The notes under the pieces were generated by a model that worked only from the letters and a program-made list of their open reading frames with translations, ran no database searches and was not told the DNA's origin. Below, piece after piece: positions 14,482 to 27,702 of a stretch of DNA of 29,719 bases. A program made the position numbers and the translations under genes. Source of the stretch: an uncultured Synechococcus sp. Its GTDB lineage: Bacteria > Cyanobacteriota > Cyanobacteriia > PCC-6307 > Cyanobiaceae. The stretch is from contig CAJWZN010000006.1 of the NCBI GenBank assembly GCA_913050105.1, positions 1 to 29,719 on the forward strand, read 5' to 3'. Position 1 is the first letter of the stretch; the number at the start of each line of letters is the position of its first letter.

Positions 14482-17400
14482 GGTACAGCGGGCAAGTTTC
14501 AAGTGGTTTCTGGATCTCGGCCTGATCGAGGAGCTTGAGAGCTTCTCTCCGATCACCGATTACACCGGCAAACTTGAGCTGCATTTCATCGGCAGCGAGT
14601 ACCGACTCAAGCGTCCACGGCACGACGTGGAAGAGGCCAAGCGTCGCGATGCGACCTTCGCCTCTCAGATGTATGTGACCTGCCGCCTGGTCAACAAAGA
14701 GACAGGCGAGATCAAAGAGCAGGAAGTCTTCATCGGTGAGCTGCCGCTGATGACCGAAAGAGGCACTTTCATCATCAATGGTGCCGAGCGCGTGATCGTG
14801 AATCAGATCGTGCGCAGTCCCGGTGTCTATTTCAAAGATGAAATGGACAAGAACGGGCGGCGTACCTACAACGCCAGCGTTATCCCTAATCGGGGTGCCT
14901 GGCTGAAGTTCGAGACCGATAAGAACGATCTTCTGCATGTTCGGGTCGATAAAACCCGCAAGATCAATGCCCACGTGCTCATGCGAGCCATGGGCCTGTC
15001 GGACAACGACGTGCTCGACAAGCTGAGACATCCGGAGTTCTACAAAAAGTCAATCGACGCTGCTAACGACGAAGGGATCAGTTCGGAAGACCAGGCTCTG
15101 CTTGAGCTGTACAAGAAGCTTCGGCCCGGTGAACCGCCCTCGGTCAGCGGGGGTCAGCAGTTGCTGCAAACCAGATTCTTTGATCCCAAGCGATACGACC
15201 TCGGACGGGTCGGTCGCTACAAGATCAATAAAAAGCTGCGCCTCACCATTCCTGACACGGTGCGCACCCTCACCCACGAGGACGTGCTCTCAACTCTGGA
15301 TTACCTGATCAATCTTGAGTTGGACGTCGGTGGTGCCAGCCTTGACGACATTGACCACCTCGGCAACCGACGGGTGCGCTCGGTGGGCGAGCTGCTTCAG
15401 AACCAGGTGCGTGTGGGCCTGAACCGCCTGGAGCGAATCATCAAGGAGAGGATGACCGTTGGTGAGACCGATTCCCTCACTCCGGCTCAACTGGTGAACC
15501 CGAAGCCTCTGGTGGCGGCGATCAAGGAGTTCTTCGGCTCCAGCCAGCTGAGCCAGTTCATGGACCAGACCAATCCCCTGGCGGAGCTCACTCACAAGCG
15601 CCGTATCTCGGCCCTTGGACCTGGTGGTCTCACCCGCGAGCGCGCCGGTTTCGCTGTACGCGATATCCACCCATCTCACTACGGCCGTCTATGTCCGATT
15701 GAGACGCCTGAAGGCCCTAACGCTGGTCTGATCAATTCCCTTGCCACCCATGCTCGGGTGAATGAGTACGGCTTCATCGAGACCCCTTTCTGGAAGGTGG
15801 ATAACGGTGTTGTTATCAAGGAAGGCGACCCGATCTACCTCTCCGCTGATCGGGAAGATGAGGTTCGCGTTGCCCCCGGCGACGTGGCGACTGAAGACGA
15901 CGGCCGCATTTCAGCTGACCTGATACCTGTTCGCTATCGCCAGGATTTTGAGAAGGTCTCCCCGGAGCAGGTCGATTACGTCGCCCTCTCACCTGTCCAG
16001 GTGATTTCCGTGGCAGCTTCATTGATCCCTTTCCTGGAGCACGACGACGCCAACCGCGCTCTGATGGGATCGAACATGCAGCGTCAGGCAGTTCCGCTGC
16101 TGCGTCCTCAGCGCGCGCTTGTGGGAACCGGCCTGGAGACCCAGGTCGCTCGCGACTCAGGCATGGTGCCGATCTCAAGAGTCAACGGCACAGTGACTTT
16201 TGTCGATGCCACAGCAATCGTGGTGGAGGACGAGGACGGCAACAACCACAACCACTTCCTGCAGAAATATCAGCGTTCCAACCAGGACACTTGCCTCAAC
16301 CACCGTCCAATTGTTCGTTGCGGCGACTCCGTGATCATCGGCCAGGTGTTGGCGGATGGTTCTGCCTGTGAGGGTGGCGAAATTGCTCTTGGTCAGAACG
16401 TTCTGATCGCTTACATGCCCTGGGAGGGATACAACTTCGAGGACGCGCTTCTCGTCAGCGAGCGTCTGGTGACCGATGACCTCTACACCTCGGTGCACAT
16501 CGAGAAGTATGAGATTGAGGCCCGGCAAACCAAGCTTGGTCCGGAGGAAATCACCAGGGAAATCCCCAATGTTGCCGAGGAAAGTCTTGGCAATCTCGAT
16601 GAGATGGGCATCATCCGTGTCGGTGCTTTCGTTGAAAGCGGAGACATCCTTGTGGGCAAGGTCACCCCGAAGGGTGAATCCGATCAGCCGCCGGAAGAGA
16701 AACTGCTTCGCGCGATCTTCGGCGAAAAGGCCCGCGACGTTCGCGACAACTCCCTGAGGGTTCCGGGAACCGAGCGCGGTCGTGTGGTCGATGTGCGGAT
16801 CTACACCCGCGAACAGGGTGATGAGCTTCCCCCCGGCGCCAACATGGTTGTGAGGGTCTATGTGGCCCAGCGCCGCAAGATTCAGGTCGGCGACAAAATG
16901 GCTGGCCGCCACGGAAATAAGGGGATCATCAGTCGCATCCTTCCCCGGGAGGACATGCCTTACCTGCCCGACGGCACTCCGGTGGACATCTGCCTCAACC
17001 CTCTCGGTGTGCCGAGCCGGATGAATGTGGGTCAGGTGTTTGAGCTGCTCATGGGCTGGGCTGCTTCAAATCTGGACTCCCGCGTGCGCATCGTTCCCTT
17101 CGATGAAATGCACGGTGCAGAAATGTCGCAGCGCACCTGCGAGACCTTCCTGACGGAGGCGGCAAAGCAGCCCGGTAAGGCCTGGGTTTACAACCCCGAC
17201 GATCCAGGCAAGCTGGTTCTCCGAGATGGTCGTACCGGCAAGCCATTTGACCAGCCGGTGGCTGTGGGTTACGCCCACTTCCTCAAGCTGGTTCACCTGG
17301 TGGATGACAAAATCCACGCCCGTTCCACTGGCCCTTACTCCCTGGTCACCCAGCAACCCCTGGGAGGCAAGGCACAGCAGGGTGGTCAGAGACTTGGTGA

Positions 17401-17716
17401 GATGGAGGTCTGGGCCCTCGAGGCCTACGGCGCCGCCTACACCTTGCAAGAGCTGCTCACGGTCAAATCGGACGACATGCAGGGCCGCAATGAGGCTCTG
17501 AACGCGATCGTGAAAGGCAAGCCGATTCCGCGCCCTGGTACACCGGAATCCTTCAAGGTGCTGATGCGCGAGTTGCAGTCCCTCGGGCTCGACATTGCTG
17601 TGTATACCGATGAAGGCAAGGAAGTTGATCTGATGCAGGACGTGAACCCCCGACGCAGCACTCCCAGTCGCCCCACGTACGAATCCCTCGGCGTTGCGGA
17701 TTACGACGAGGACTGA
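14423..17716 (+). CDS. rpoB: DNA-directed RNA polymerase subunit beta
   Basis: 1097 residues from ATG, cyanobacterial/chloroplast-like length, lacking the large insertions of enterobacterial RpoB. The N-terminus (DLVEVQRASFKWFLDLGL) and the fork and rifampicin region (QLSQFMDQTNPLAELTHKRR, then LGPGGLTRERAGF) are standard. The catalytic lysine segment is GDKMAGRHGNKG with Lys825 and Lys833, matching the spacing of the E. coli K1065/K1073 pair. The C-terminus carries QGGQRLGEMEVWALEAYGAA. It is followed by rpoC1 after 48 bases. Beta forms half of the active-centre cleft with rpoC1 and rpoC2. Confidence 0.99.
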   Translation: MSSSAIQVAKTATYLPDLVEVQRASFKWFLDLGLIEELESFSPITDYTGKLELHFIGSEYRLKRPRHDVEEAKRRDATFASQMYVTCRLVNKETGEIKEQEVFIGELPLMTERGTFIINGAERVIVNQIVRSPGVYFKDEMDKNGRRTYNASVIPNRGAWLKFETDKNDLLHVRVDKTRKINAHVLMRAMGLSDNDVLDKLRHPEFYKKSIDAANDEGISSEDQALLELYKKLRPGEPPSVSGGQQLLQTRFFDPKRYDLGRVGRYKINKKLRLTIPDTVRTLTHEDVLSTLDYLINLELDVGGASLDDIDHLGNRRVRSVGELLQNQVRVGLNRLERIIKERMTVGETDSLTPAQLVNPKPLVAAIKEFFGSSQLSQFMDQTNPLAELTHKRRISALGPGGLTRERAGFAVRDIHPSHYGRLCPIETPEGPNAGLINSLATHARVNEYGFIETPFWKVDNGVVIKEGDPIYLSADREDEVRVAPGDVATEDDGRISADLIPVRYRQDFEKVSPEQVDYVALSPVQVISVAASLIPFLEHDDANRALMGSNMQRQAVPLLRPQRALVGTGLETQVARDSGMVPISRVNGTVTFVDATAIVVEDEDGNNHNHFLQKYQRSNQDTCLNHRPIVRCGDSVIIGQVLADGSACEGGEIALGQNVLIAYMPWEGYNFEDALLVSERLVTDDLYTSVHIEKYEIEARQTKLGPEEITREIPNVAEESLGNLDEMGIIRVGAFVESGDILVGKVTPKGESDQPPEEKLLRAIFGEKARDVRDNSLRVPGTERGRVVDVRIYTREQGDELPPGANMVVRVYVAQRRKIQVGDKMAGRHGNKGIISRILPREDMPYLPDGTPVDICLNPLGVPSRMNVGQVFELLMGWAASNLDSRVRIVPFDEMHGAEMSQRTCETFLTEAAKQPGKAWVYNPDDPGKLVLRDGRTGKPFDQPVAVGYAHFLKLVHLVDDKIHARSTGPYSLVTQQPLGGKAQQGGQRLGEMEVWALEAYGAAYTLQELLTVKSDDMQGRNEALNAIVKGKPIPRPGTPESFKVLMRELQSLGLDIAVYTDEGKEVDLMQDVNPRRSTPSRPTYESLGVADYDED

Positions 17717-17764
17717 CGGATCTACGAACGAACAGAAACACCGCTCCTTCTTTCTTAACCGTCC

Positions 17765-19669
17765 ATGACCAACAGCAATCTTCGTACCGAGAACCATTTC
17801 GATTACGTCAAGATCACCCTTGCTTCACCCGATCGGGTGATGGAGTGGGGTCAACGCACCCTGCCCAACGGTCAGGTGGTGGGTGAGGTCACCAAACCGG
17901 AGACCATCAACTACCGCACCCTCAAGCCCGAGATGGACGGGCTGTTTTGCGAAAAGATCTTCGGCCCCTCCAAGGACTGGGAGTGCCATTGCGGTAAATA
18001 CAAGCGCGTTCGCCACCGCGGCATCGTCTGCGAGCGCTGTGGTGTGGAGGTCACAGAAAGCCGGGTGCGTCGCCATCGCATGGGCTTCATCAAGCTGGCG
18101 GCACCCGTATCCCATGTCTGGTATCTGAAGGGCATCCCCAGCTATGTGGCGATCCTTCTGGATATGCCTCTGCGGGATGTTGAGCAGATCGTTTATTTCA
18201 ACTGCTATGTGGTACTTGATCCAGGTGACCACAAGGATCTGAAATACAAACAGCTGCTCACAGAGGACGAGTGGCTCGAGATCGAAGATGAGATCTACGC
18301 GGAAGATTCCGAGATCGAGAACGAACCGGTGGTCGGCATCGGTGCTGAAGCACTCAAGCAGCTTCTGGAAGACCTCACCCTCAATGAGGTGGCGCAACAA
18401 CTGCGTGAAGACATCAACGGCAGCAAGGGTCAGAAACGAGCCAAGTTGATCAAGCGCTTGCGTGTGATCGACAACTTCATTGCCACCGATGCCCGTCCGG
18501 AGTGGATGGTGCTGGACGTGATCCCAGTGATTCCGCCCGATCTGCGTCCGATGGTGCAGCTCGACGGCGGACGCTTCGCCACGAGTGATCTCAATGATCT
18601 CTATCGGCGGGTGATCAACCGCAACAATCGCCTGGCGCGTCTTCAGGAGATCCTGGCCCCGGAGATCATCGTCCGCAACGAGAAGCGGATGCTGCAGGAA
18701 GCCGTAGACGCCTTGATCGACAACGGCCGCCGTGGTCGCACGGTTGTAGGTGCCAACAACAGGCCGCTGAAGTCGCTCTCCGACATCATTGAGGGCAAGC
18801 AGGGACGTTTCCGTCAGAACCTTCTCGGTAAGCGGGTCGACTATTCCGGCCGTTCAGTGATTGTGGTTGGTCCGAAGCTGAAGATGCATCAGTGCGGCCT
18901 GCCCAAGGAGATGGCGATTGAGCTGTTCCAGCCGTTCGTGATCCACCGCCTGATCCGTCAGAACATCGTTAACAACATCAAGGCGGCAAAGAAACTCATC
19001 CAGCGTGCCGATGATGAGGTGATGCAGGTTTTGCAGGAGGTGATCGATGGTCACCCGATCATGTTGAACCGTGCTCCAACGTTGCACCGTCTCGGCATTC
19101 AGGCCTTCGAACCCAAACTGGTGGATGGCCGTGCCATCCAGCTCCACCCCCTCGTCTGTCCGGCATTCAACGCTGACTTCGACGGTGACCAGATGGCTGT
19201 CCATGTGCCGCTGGCGATTGAAGCGCAGACCGAGGCTCGGATGTTGATGCTGGCGAGCAACAACATTCTTTCTCCAGCGACCGGCGAACCGATCGTTACC
19301 CCGTCTCAGGACATGGTGCTGGGCTCCTACTACCTCACGGCGCTTCAGCCCGGCTACGAACAGCCGGATTACGGCGATCGCAGCCGCACTTACGCCAGTC
19401 TCGACGATGCGCTCCACGCTTTCGAAGACGAGCGCATTGGTCTTCACGATTGGATCTGGGTGCGCTTCAACGGTGAAGTTGAAGACAACGACGAGCTGGA
19501 GGAACCGATCAAGAGCGAAACCCTCAGCGACGGAACCCGCATCGAGCAGTGGACCTACCGCCGCGATCGTTTTGACGAAGAAGGAGCTCTGATCAGCCGC
19601 TACATCCTCACAACCACTGGGCGTGTCGTGATGAATCACACAATCATCGGTGCTCTGGCTGCCGCCTGA
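17765..19669 (+). CDS. rpoC1: DNA-directed RNA polymerase subunit gamma (N-terminal half of beta')
   Basis: 634 residues from ATG. It is the N-terminal half of the beta' chain, split off in cyanobacteria and plastids. The zinc-binding domain uses Cys74, Cys76, Cys89 and Cys92. The active-site Mg-binding motif NADFDGDQ has Asp471, Asp473 and Asp475, with HRAPTLHRLGIQAFEP just before it and LGKRVDYSGRSVIVVGP upstream. The gene ends in the usual place, before the bridge helix and trigger loop, which are on rpoC2. Spacing is 48 bases after rpoB and 47 before rpoC2, consistent with one operon. Confidence 0.99.
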   Translation: MTNSNLRTENHFDYVKITLASPDRVMEWGQRTLPNGQVVGEVTKPETINYRTLKPEMDGLFCEKIFGPSKDWECHCGKYKRVRHRGIVCERCGVEVTESRVRRHRMGFIKLAAPVSHVWYLKGIPSYVAILLDMPLRDVEQIVYFNCYVVLDPGDHKDLKYKQLLTEDEWLEIEDEIYAEDSEIENEPVVGIGAEALKQLLEDLTLNEVAQQLREDINGSKGQKRAKLIKRLRVIDNFIATDARPEWMVLDVIPVIPPDLRPMVQLDGGRFATSDLNDLYRRVINRNNRLARLQEILAPEIIVRNEKRMLQEAVDALIDNGRRGRTVVGANNRPLKSLSDIIEGKQGRFRQNLLGKRVDYSGRSVIVVGPKLKMHQCGLPKEMAIELFQPFVIHRLIRQNIVNNIKAAKKLIQRADDEVMQVLQEVIDGHPIMLNRAPTLHRLGIQAFEPKLVDGRAIQLHPLVCPAFNADFDGDQMAVHVPLAIEAQTEARMLMLASNNILSPATGEPIVTPSQDMVLGSYYLTALQPGYEQPDYGDRSRTYASLDDALHAFEDERIGLHDWIWVRFNGEVEDNDELEEPIKSETLSDGTRIEQWTYRRDRFDEEGALISRYILTTTGRVVMNHTIIGALAAA

Positions 19670-19716
19670 TCTCCACCGTTCCCGTTTCGTTTTCCACCAT
19701 CGATCTGCGCGCAGCC

Positions 19717-23805
<4,089 letters not shown>

Positions 23806-23839
23806 GCTCGGATCCGTCGACCAAATCACTGCCCCATCC

Positions 23840-23992
23840 ATGATCGAACCAACCGAGATTCCCCAGCGCCGCCTGCCCCGTTATGGCTTTCACACTCACA
23901 CTGAGAAGTTGAACGGTCGGGCGGCAATGCTTGGTTTCATCGCTTTGTTGTTGGTTGAGATCAAGCTCGGCCACGGTCTTCTGGTCTGGTGA
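23840..23992 (+). CDS. hli: High-light-inducible protein (Hlip/Scp)
   Basis: 50 residues from the ATG at 23840. The hallmark chlorophyll-binding segment is EKLNGRAAMLGF, matching the ExxNGRxAMxGF pattern of the LHC-like superfamily, and it opens a single transmembrane helix (LGFIALLLVEIKLGHG). A polar N-terminal arm rich in Pro/Arg precedes it. Hlips dimerise, bind chlorophyll and carotenoid, and protect photosystem assembly under light stress. The gene sits 34 bases after rpoC2 and its stop overlaps the rlmN GTG by four bases (GTGA), so it is likely transcribed partly with the RNA polymerase genes. Confidence 0.95.
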   Translation: MIEPTEIPQRRLPRYGFHTHTEKLNGRAAMLGFIALLLVEIKLGHGLLVW

Positions 23993-25035
23993 GCCAGGCT
24001 CTGCTCGGACGCAGTGTTACCGAGCTACAGGACTGGGCGGTGGCTCAGGGGCAGAAGCCTTTCCGTGGTCGTCAGCTTCATGACTGGCTCTATGTGAAGG
24101 GAGCCCATTCCCTGGATGAAATCACTGTTCTGCCCAAGGCGTGGCGGGCCAATTTGAAGGAGAAAGGCGTTCAGATCGGTCGCTTGCGAGAGGTGCATCG
24201 ATCTGTGGCATCGGATGTCACCACAAAGCTGCTGCTCTCCACGGAGGATGGCGAAACGATTGAGACCGTGGGAATTCCCACCGATCAGCGTCTGACTGTG
24301 TGTGTGTCCAGTCAGGTCGGATGCCCGATGGCCTGTCGTTTCTGCGCCACTGGTAAAGATGGTCTGCAACGCTCCTTGCGTACCCACGAAATCGTGGATC
24401 AAGTCCTCAGTGTGCGGGAGGCGATGGACCGGCGTCCTTCTCACATCGTTTTCATGGGGATGGGCGAACCGCTGCTCAACAGTGCCGCTGTTCTCGAAAC
24501 CATTCGCTGTCTCAACGATGATCTGGGGATCGGGCAGCGTCGCATCACCGTTAGTACCGTGGGGGTGCCAAAAACGTTGCCGCAGCTTGCGGAACTGGCT
24601 CTTGAAACCCTCGGGCGAGCGCAGTTCACCCTGGCTGTGAGTCTGCATGCGCCGAATCAGCAATTACGCGAGGAACTGATTCCGACCGCCCATGCTTATC
24701 CCTTCGAGACGCTGTTAGAGGATTGCCGTCACTACCTCCAGGTCACCGGGAGACGGGTCAGTTTTGAGTACATCCTGCTGGGTGAGCTCAACGACAAGCC
24801 TGAGCATGCTGAGGAGTTGGCTGATCGTGTCGGTGGTTTTCAGAGCCACGTCAACCTGATTGCCTACAACCCGATTGAAGAGGAAGAGTTCAAGCGGCCG
24901 ACCTCCCAGCGGATTGAGGCATTCCGCCGTGTGCTCGAACGTCGTGGTGTTGCCGTGAGTTTGCGAGCCAGCCGCGGGCTGGATCAAAACGCTGCATGTG
25001 GTCAGTTACGTCGACAACGTCAAGCCTCTGTTTGA
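23989..25035 (+). CDS. rlmN: 23S rRNA (adenine-C2)-methyltransferase RlmN
   Basis: 348 residues from a GTG overlapping the hli stop. A radical SAM enzyme that methylates C2 of A2503 in 23S rRNA and of A37 in some tRNAs. The cluster motif is CPMACRFC (Cys112, Cys116, Cys119), followed by GMGEPLLN, RRITVSTVGV and SLHAPN. The methyl-carrying cysteine is the one in AACGQL (about Cys337), and FEYILLGELND is typical. Length is normal for RlmN. The last 16 bases overlap the 3' end of a convergent sulfotransferase-like gene. Confidence 0.97.
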   Translation: MSQALLGRSVTELQDWAVAQGQKPFRGRQLHDWLYVKGAHSLDEITVLPKAWRANLKEKGVQIGRLREVHRSVASDVTTKLLLSTEDGETIETVGIPTDQRLTVCVSSQVGCPMACRFCATGKDGLQRSLRTHEIVDQVLSVREAMDRRPSHIVFMGMGEPLLNSAAVLETIRCLNDDLGIGQRRITVSTVGVPKTLPQLAELALETLGRAQFTLAVSLHAPNQQLREELIPTAHAYPFETLLEDCRHYLQVTGRRVSFEYILLGELNDKPEHAEELADRVGGFQSHVNLIAYNPIEEEEFKRPTSQRIEAFRRVLERRGVAVSLRASRGLDQNAACGQLRRQRQASV

Positions 25036-25736
25036 GACCCTGTGGTTGTTTCGAACAGCTTGATGTCGGGGCCGTAAGTCAGTTCGTAATGCCGTTGAAC
25101 GGTGGGTGAAAGTGAGCTGTTGCTGCATCGTGATTCCGTTGCTTTCGGGCTCTGGTTGAGTCTTGGCAGAGTCCCTCCGAGATTGACCTTCCTGCGCAGC
25201 ATTAATTGGCTAAATGTATTCCAATCTTCATCCAGATTTTCAAGCCTTGCGACGAAGTGGGGCAGCCTGCCTCTTGAATCCATGATCAAAAAAGTCTGAG
25301 GTTTTGTATGCACATCCATCTCGCATAGTGCAAGGCTACAAGTGAATTTTACAAAGTCTTCAAACGACATTTGGTTGTGATATCCCAGTTTTTTCATTGA
25401 AGGAAAAACTTCTGATCGCAACACTTTTTCGTTGTAGCAGGATTGAAGGCGTCCGAGTGGGTTTCTGATCACCGTGAATGAAATCACGGAGTCATAAAGG
25501 TCTGTGTATTGATCAGGCTTCAGCCAACGTGCTTCCTTGGTGCATTTTTTCCAGAACAGGTCATTTGTTGGCTCAAGAAGGCGATTCTGTCGAGGATGTT
25601 GGCTGGTTTTGGTTGTAATCAGGCTTGATAAGCGGGTTTTGATGGATGTATTGGCGCACTTGGGGATTCGGGCGAAGACGAGTGATTGTTCCGGGAGGTA
25701 AAGGAAGCCCTTGCCTTTCACGTTGGACTGTTTCAA
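25020..25736 (-). CDS. Sulfotransferase family protein (carbohydrate-type)
   Basis: 238 residues from a TTG at 25736; a GTG five codons further in is an alternative. The PAPS 5'-phosphosulfate loop is RIPKCANTSIK (24-34), close to the PK-x-x-x-TS-x-K pattern of the Sulfotransfer_2 group. The 3'-phosphate site is VIRNPLGRLQSCY (89-101). Such enzymes move sulfate from PAPS to sugars, so a role in sulfated surface or secreted polysaccharide is inferred. The gene is clearly richer in A/T than its neighbours (the line beginning 25201 has 23 of 60 G+C, against 39 of 60 in an rpoC2 line beginning 20521), suggesting transfer. It is divergent from the symporter and overlaps rlmN by 16 bases. Confidence 0.8.
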   Translation of the reverse strand: MKQSNVKGKGFLYLPEQSLVFARIPKCANTSIKTRLSSLITTKTSQHPRQNRLLEPTNDLFWKKCTKEARWLKPDQYTDLYDSVISFTVIRNPLGRLQSCYNEKVLRSEVFPSMKKLGYHNQMSFEDFVKFTCSLALCEMDVHTKPQTFLIMDSRGRLPHFVARLENLDEDWNTFSQLMLRRKVNLGGTLPRLNQSPKATESRCSNSSLSPTVQRHYELTYGPDIKLFETTTGSQTEA

Positions 25737-25789
25737 TCGAGGCTTCAGCCTAAGAAGGCTCTCTGACTGGTCATCTGATCGGATCTGGC

Positions 25790-27553
25790 ATGACAGCGAT
25801 CGACTGGACTCTTCTGGGGGCCTATTTGGTGCTCACCCTGGTTCTGGGTATCTGGCTGTCCAGGCGCAATCGTGGTGATGAGGACTATTTCCTCGCAGGG
25901 CGTCGCCTCAACGGCTGGCTGGCCGGTGCATCGATGGCGGCCACCACCTTCTCCATCGATACACCCCTCTACGTGGCGGGATTGATCGGCAGTCGGGGTC
26001 TGGCCGGTAATTGGGAGTGGTGGAGCTTTGGGTTGGCGCATGTTGCGATGGCTGTGGTCTTTGCACCCCTCTGGCGCCGAACCGGAGTTCTCACGGATGC
26101 CGCTTTCACCGAGCTGCGTTACGGCGGTCCGGCAGCCGCCTGGCTGCGTGGAACCAAGGCATTTCTCCTTGCCCTGCCTGTGAACTGCATCGGGATCGGT
26201 TATGCCTTCCTGGCGTTGCGCAAGGTGGTGGAGGCCCTCGGCCTTGTTTCCGGTCAGCCGACCCTTTCGGGGATCACCGACACCGTCGCTCTGCTGGCCC
26301 TGGTTGCTGTACTGGTTCTGGCCTACACCGTGGCGGGAGGTCTCTGGGCGGTGGTGGTGACCGATCTGGTGCAGCTTGTGCTTGCTCTGGTTGGTGCTCT
26401 GGCTGTTGCTGTCGCTGCTCTCCATGCCGCTGGCGGCATGGGTGCTTTGCTGGATCAGCTCGAAGGCCTTGGACGTCCAGAACTGTTGTCGCTGGTGCCA
26501 TGGCGCTGGGACGGCGATGGTTTCAGCTGGCTTTACGGCTCTGGTATCTCCGTGCCGATGTTCCTCTCCTATGTGGCTGTTCAGTGGTGGAGTTTCCGCC
26601 GCAGTGATGGAGGTGGCGAATTCATTCAGCGGATGCTGGCCACCCGTGATGAACAACAGGCGCGCCTGGCGGGCTGGGTTTTTCTGGTGGTGAACTACCT
26701 CATTCGCAGCTGGCTCTGGGTGGTGGTTGCTCTGGCAGCACTGGTCCTGCTTCCCGAACAGAGCGACTGGGAGCTCAGTTATCCAGCCCTGGCCGTGTCT
26801 TTGCTGCCTCCCGTGGCGCTTGGGCTTGTCGTGGTGTCACTGGTTGCCGCCTTTATGAGCACAGTGAGCACATCGGTGAACTGGGGGGCCAGCTATCTGA
26901 CCCATGACCTCTACCAGCGCTTCATTCGGCCCCAGGCAACACAGCGTGAATTGCTCCTGGTGGGCCAGTTGACCAGCGTTCTGTTGCTGGTTCTGGGCGT
27001 GATTACAGCTCTGATCAGCGACAGCATCGGAGCCGTGTTCCGCCTTGTGATCGCCATCGGTTCCGGCCCTGGTGTGGTGTTGGTCCTTCGATGGTTCTGG
27101 TGGAGGGTCAACGCTGCAGCTGAACTTGCGGCGATGCTTTGCGGGTTCGGAGTGGGGCTGGTGACCAGCGTTATTCCGTTGGTCCGGATTGAGGACTATG
27201 GGCTTCGCTTAATGGTGATTACTGCTGTATCCGCTCTGGTCTGGCTCACCGTGATGTGGCGAACACCGCCTGAGTCAGATGCTGTGCTGGAGCGATTTGT
27301 GCGCCAGGTTCGGCCGCCAGGACCAGGTTGGGCCCTGTTGCGGCAGCGTTACCAGGTCACTCCGCTTGAGTCTTTTGCTGGGATGTCACGTCGGTTCGTC
27401 CTGGCTTGCGCAGTTCTTTTCGGTGGCCTGATCGGCATTGGTGGATTTCTGCTGCATCAACAGCTGAGTGGCTGGGTTGGGCTCGCTGTCCTGTGCGTGG
27501 CTGCGCTGCTGCTTCGACGGGCGCCCGATCACAATGGCGAATCTCTTGTGTGA
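25790..27553 (+). CDS. Sodium:solute symporter family protein
   Basis: 587 residues from ATG. About 13 hydrophobic segments run through the protein, with the SSS family start LLGAYLVLTLVLGIWLSRR, DEDYFLAGRRLNGWLAGASM and, in the middle, AFMSTVSTSVNWGASYLTHD (about residues 354-373), where the Ser/Thr cluster corresponds to the Na2 sodium site. This is a member of the SLC5-like sodium symporter family that imports small solutes; the substrate cannot be told from the sequence. The C-terminal part (after about 500) adds a Pro-rich cytosolic loop and two more helices. The stop TGA overlaps the GTG of a 44-residue membrane protein. Confidence 0.93.
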   Translation: MTAIDWTLLGAYLVLTLVLGIWLSRRNRGDEDYFLAGRRLNGWLAGASMAATTFSIDTPLYVAGLIGSRGLAGNWEWWSFGLAHVAMAVVFAPLWRRTGVLTDAAFTELRYGGPAAAWLRGTKAFLLALPVNCIGIGYAFLALRKVVEALGLVSGQPTLSGITDTVALLALVAVLVLAYTVAGGLWAVVVTDLVQLVLALVGALAVAVAALHAAGGMGALLDQLEGLGRPELLSLVPWRWDGDGFSWLYGSGISVPMFLSYVAVQWWSFRRSDGGGEFIQRMLATRDEQQARLAGWVFLVVNYLIRSWLWVVVALAALVLLPEQSDWELSYPALAVSLLPPVALGLVVVSLVAAFMSTVSTSVNWGASYLTHDLYQRFIRPQATQRELLLVGQLTSVLLLVLGVITALISDSIGAVFRLVIAIGSGPGVVLVLRWFWWRVNAAAELAAMLCGFGVGLVTSVIPLVRIEDYGLRLMVITAVSALVWLTVMWRTPPESDAVLERFVRQVRPPGPGWALLRQRYQVTPLESFAGMSRRFVLACAVLFGGLIGIGGFLLHQQLSGWVGLAVLCVAALLLRRAPDHNGESLV

Positions 27554-27684
27554 GTTCCGTGTCGTTTTTCCGATCGACGGTTTTACCGGCTTTGATCGTT
27601 CTGCTGTTTGCTCTGGCCTTGTTTGCGGTCAGTGCTCGCATCTGGTTGCCAGGAGACATGCTTGCCCCGGCTCCAATGGGCTAG
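27550..27684 (+). CDS. 44-residue one-helix membrane protein coupled to the symporter
   Basis: GTG at 27550 overlaps the symporter stop by four bases (GTGA). The product MSSVSFFRSTVLPALIVLLF continues as ALALFAVSARIWLPGD and ends APAPMG: a short basic start, one hydrophobic helix (about residues 11-29) and a Pro-rich end. I recognise no named family. The overlap implies translational coupling, so it may be an accessory subunit of the transporter, as small proteins accompany some SSS transporters (for example DUF997 with PanF and DUF4212). An in-frame GTG at 27559 is an alternative start. Confidence 0.65.
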   Translation: MSSVSFFRSTVLPALIVLLFALALFAVSARIWLPGDMLAPAPMG

Positions 27685-27702
27685 TGCCCGTAACCGCAAG
27701 GG

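Noticed and set aside
25740..25760. Overlapping AGGCT/AGCCT short hairpins between the first sulfotransferase gene and the symporter
   Set aside because: Five-base stems in a G+C-rich genome are expected by chance, and there is no T-run for a terminator.
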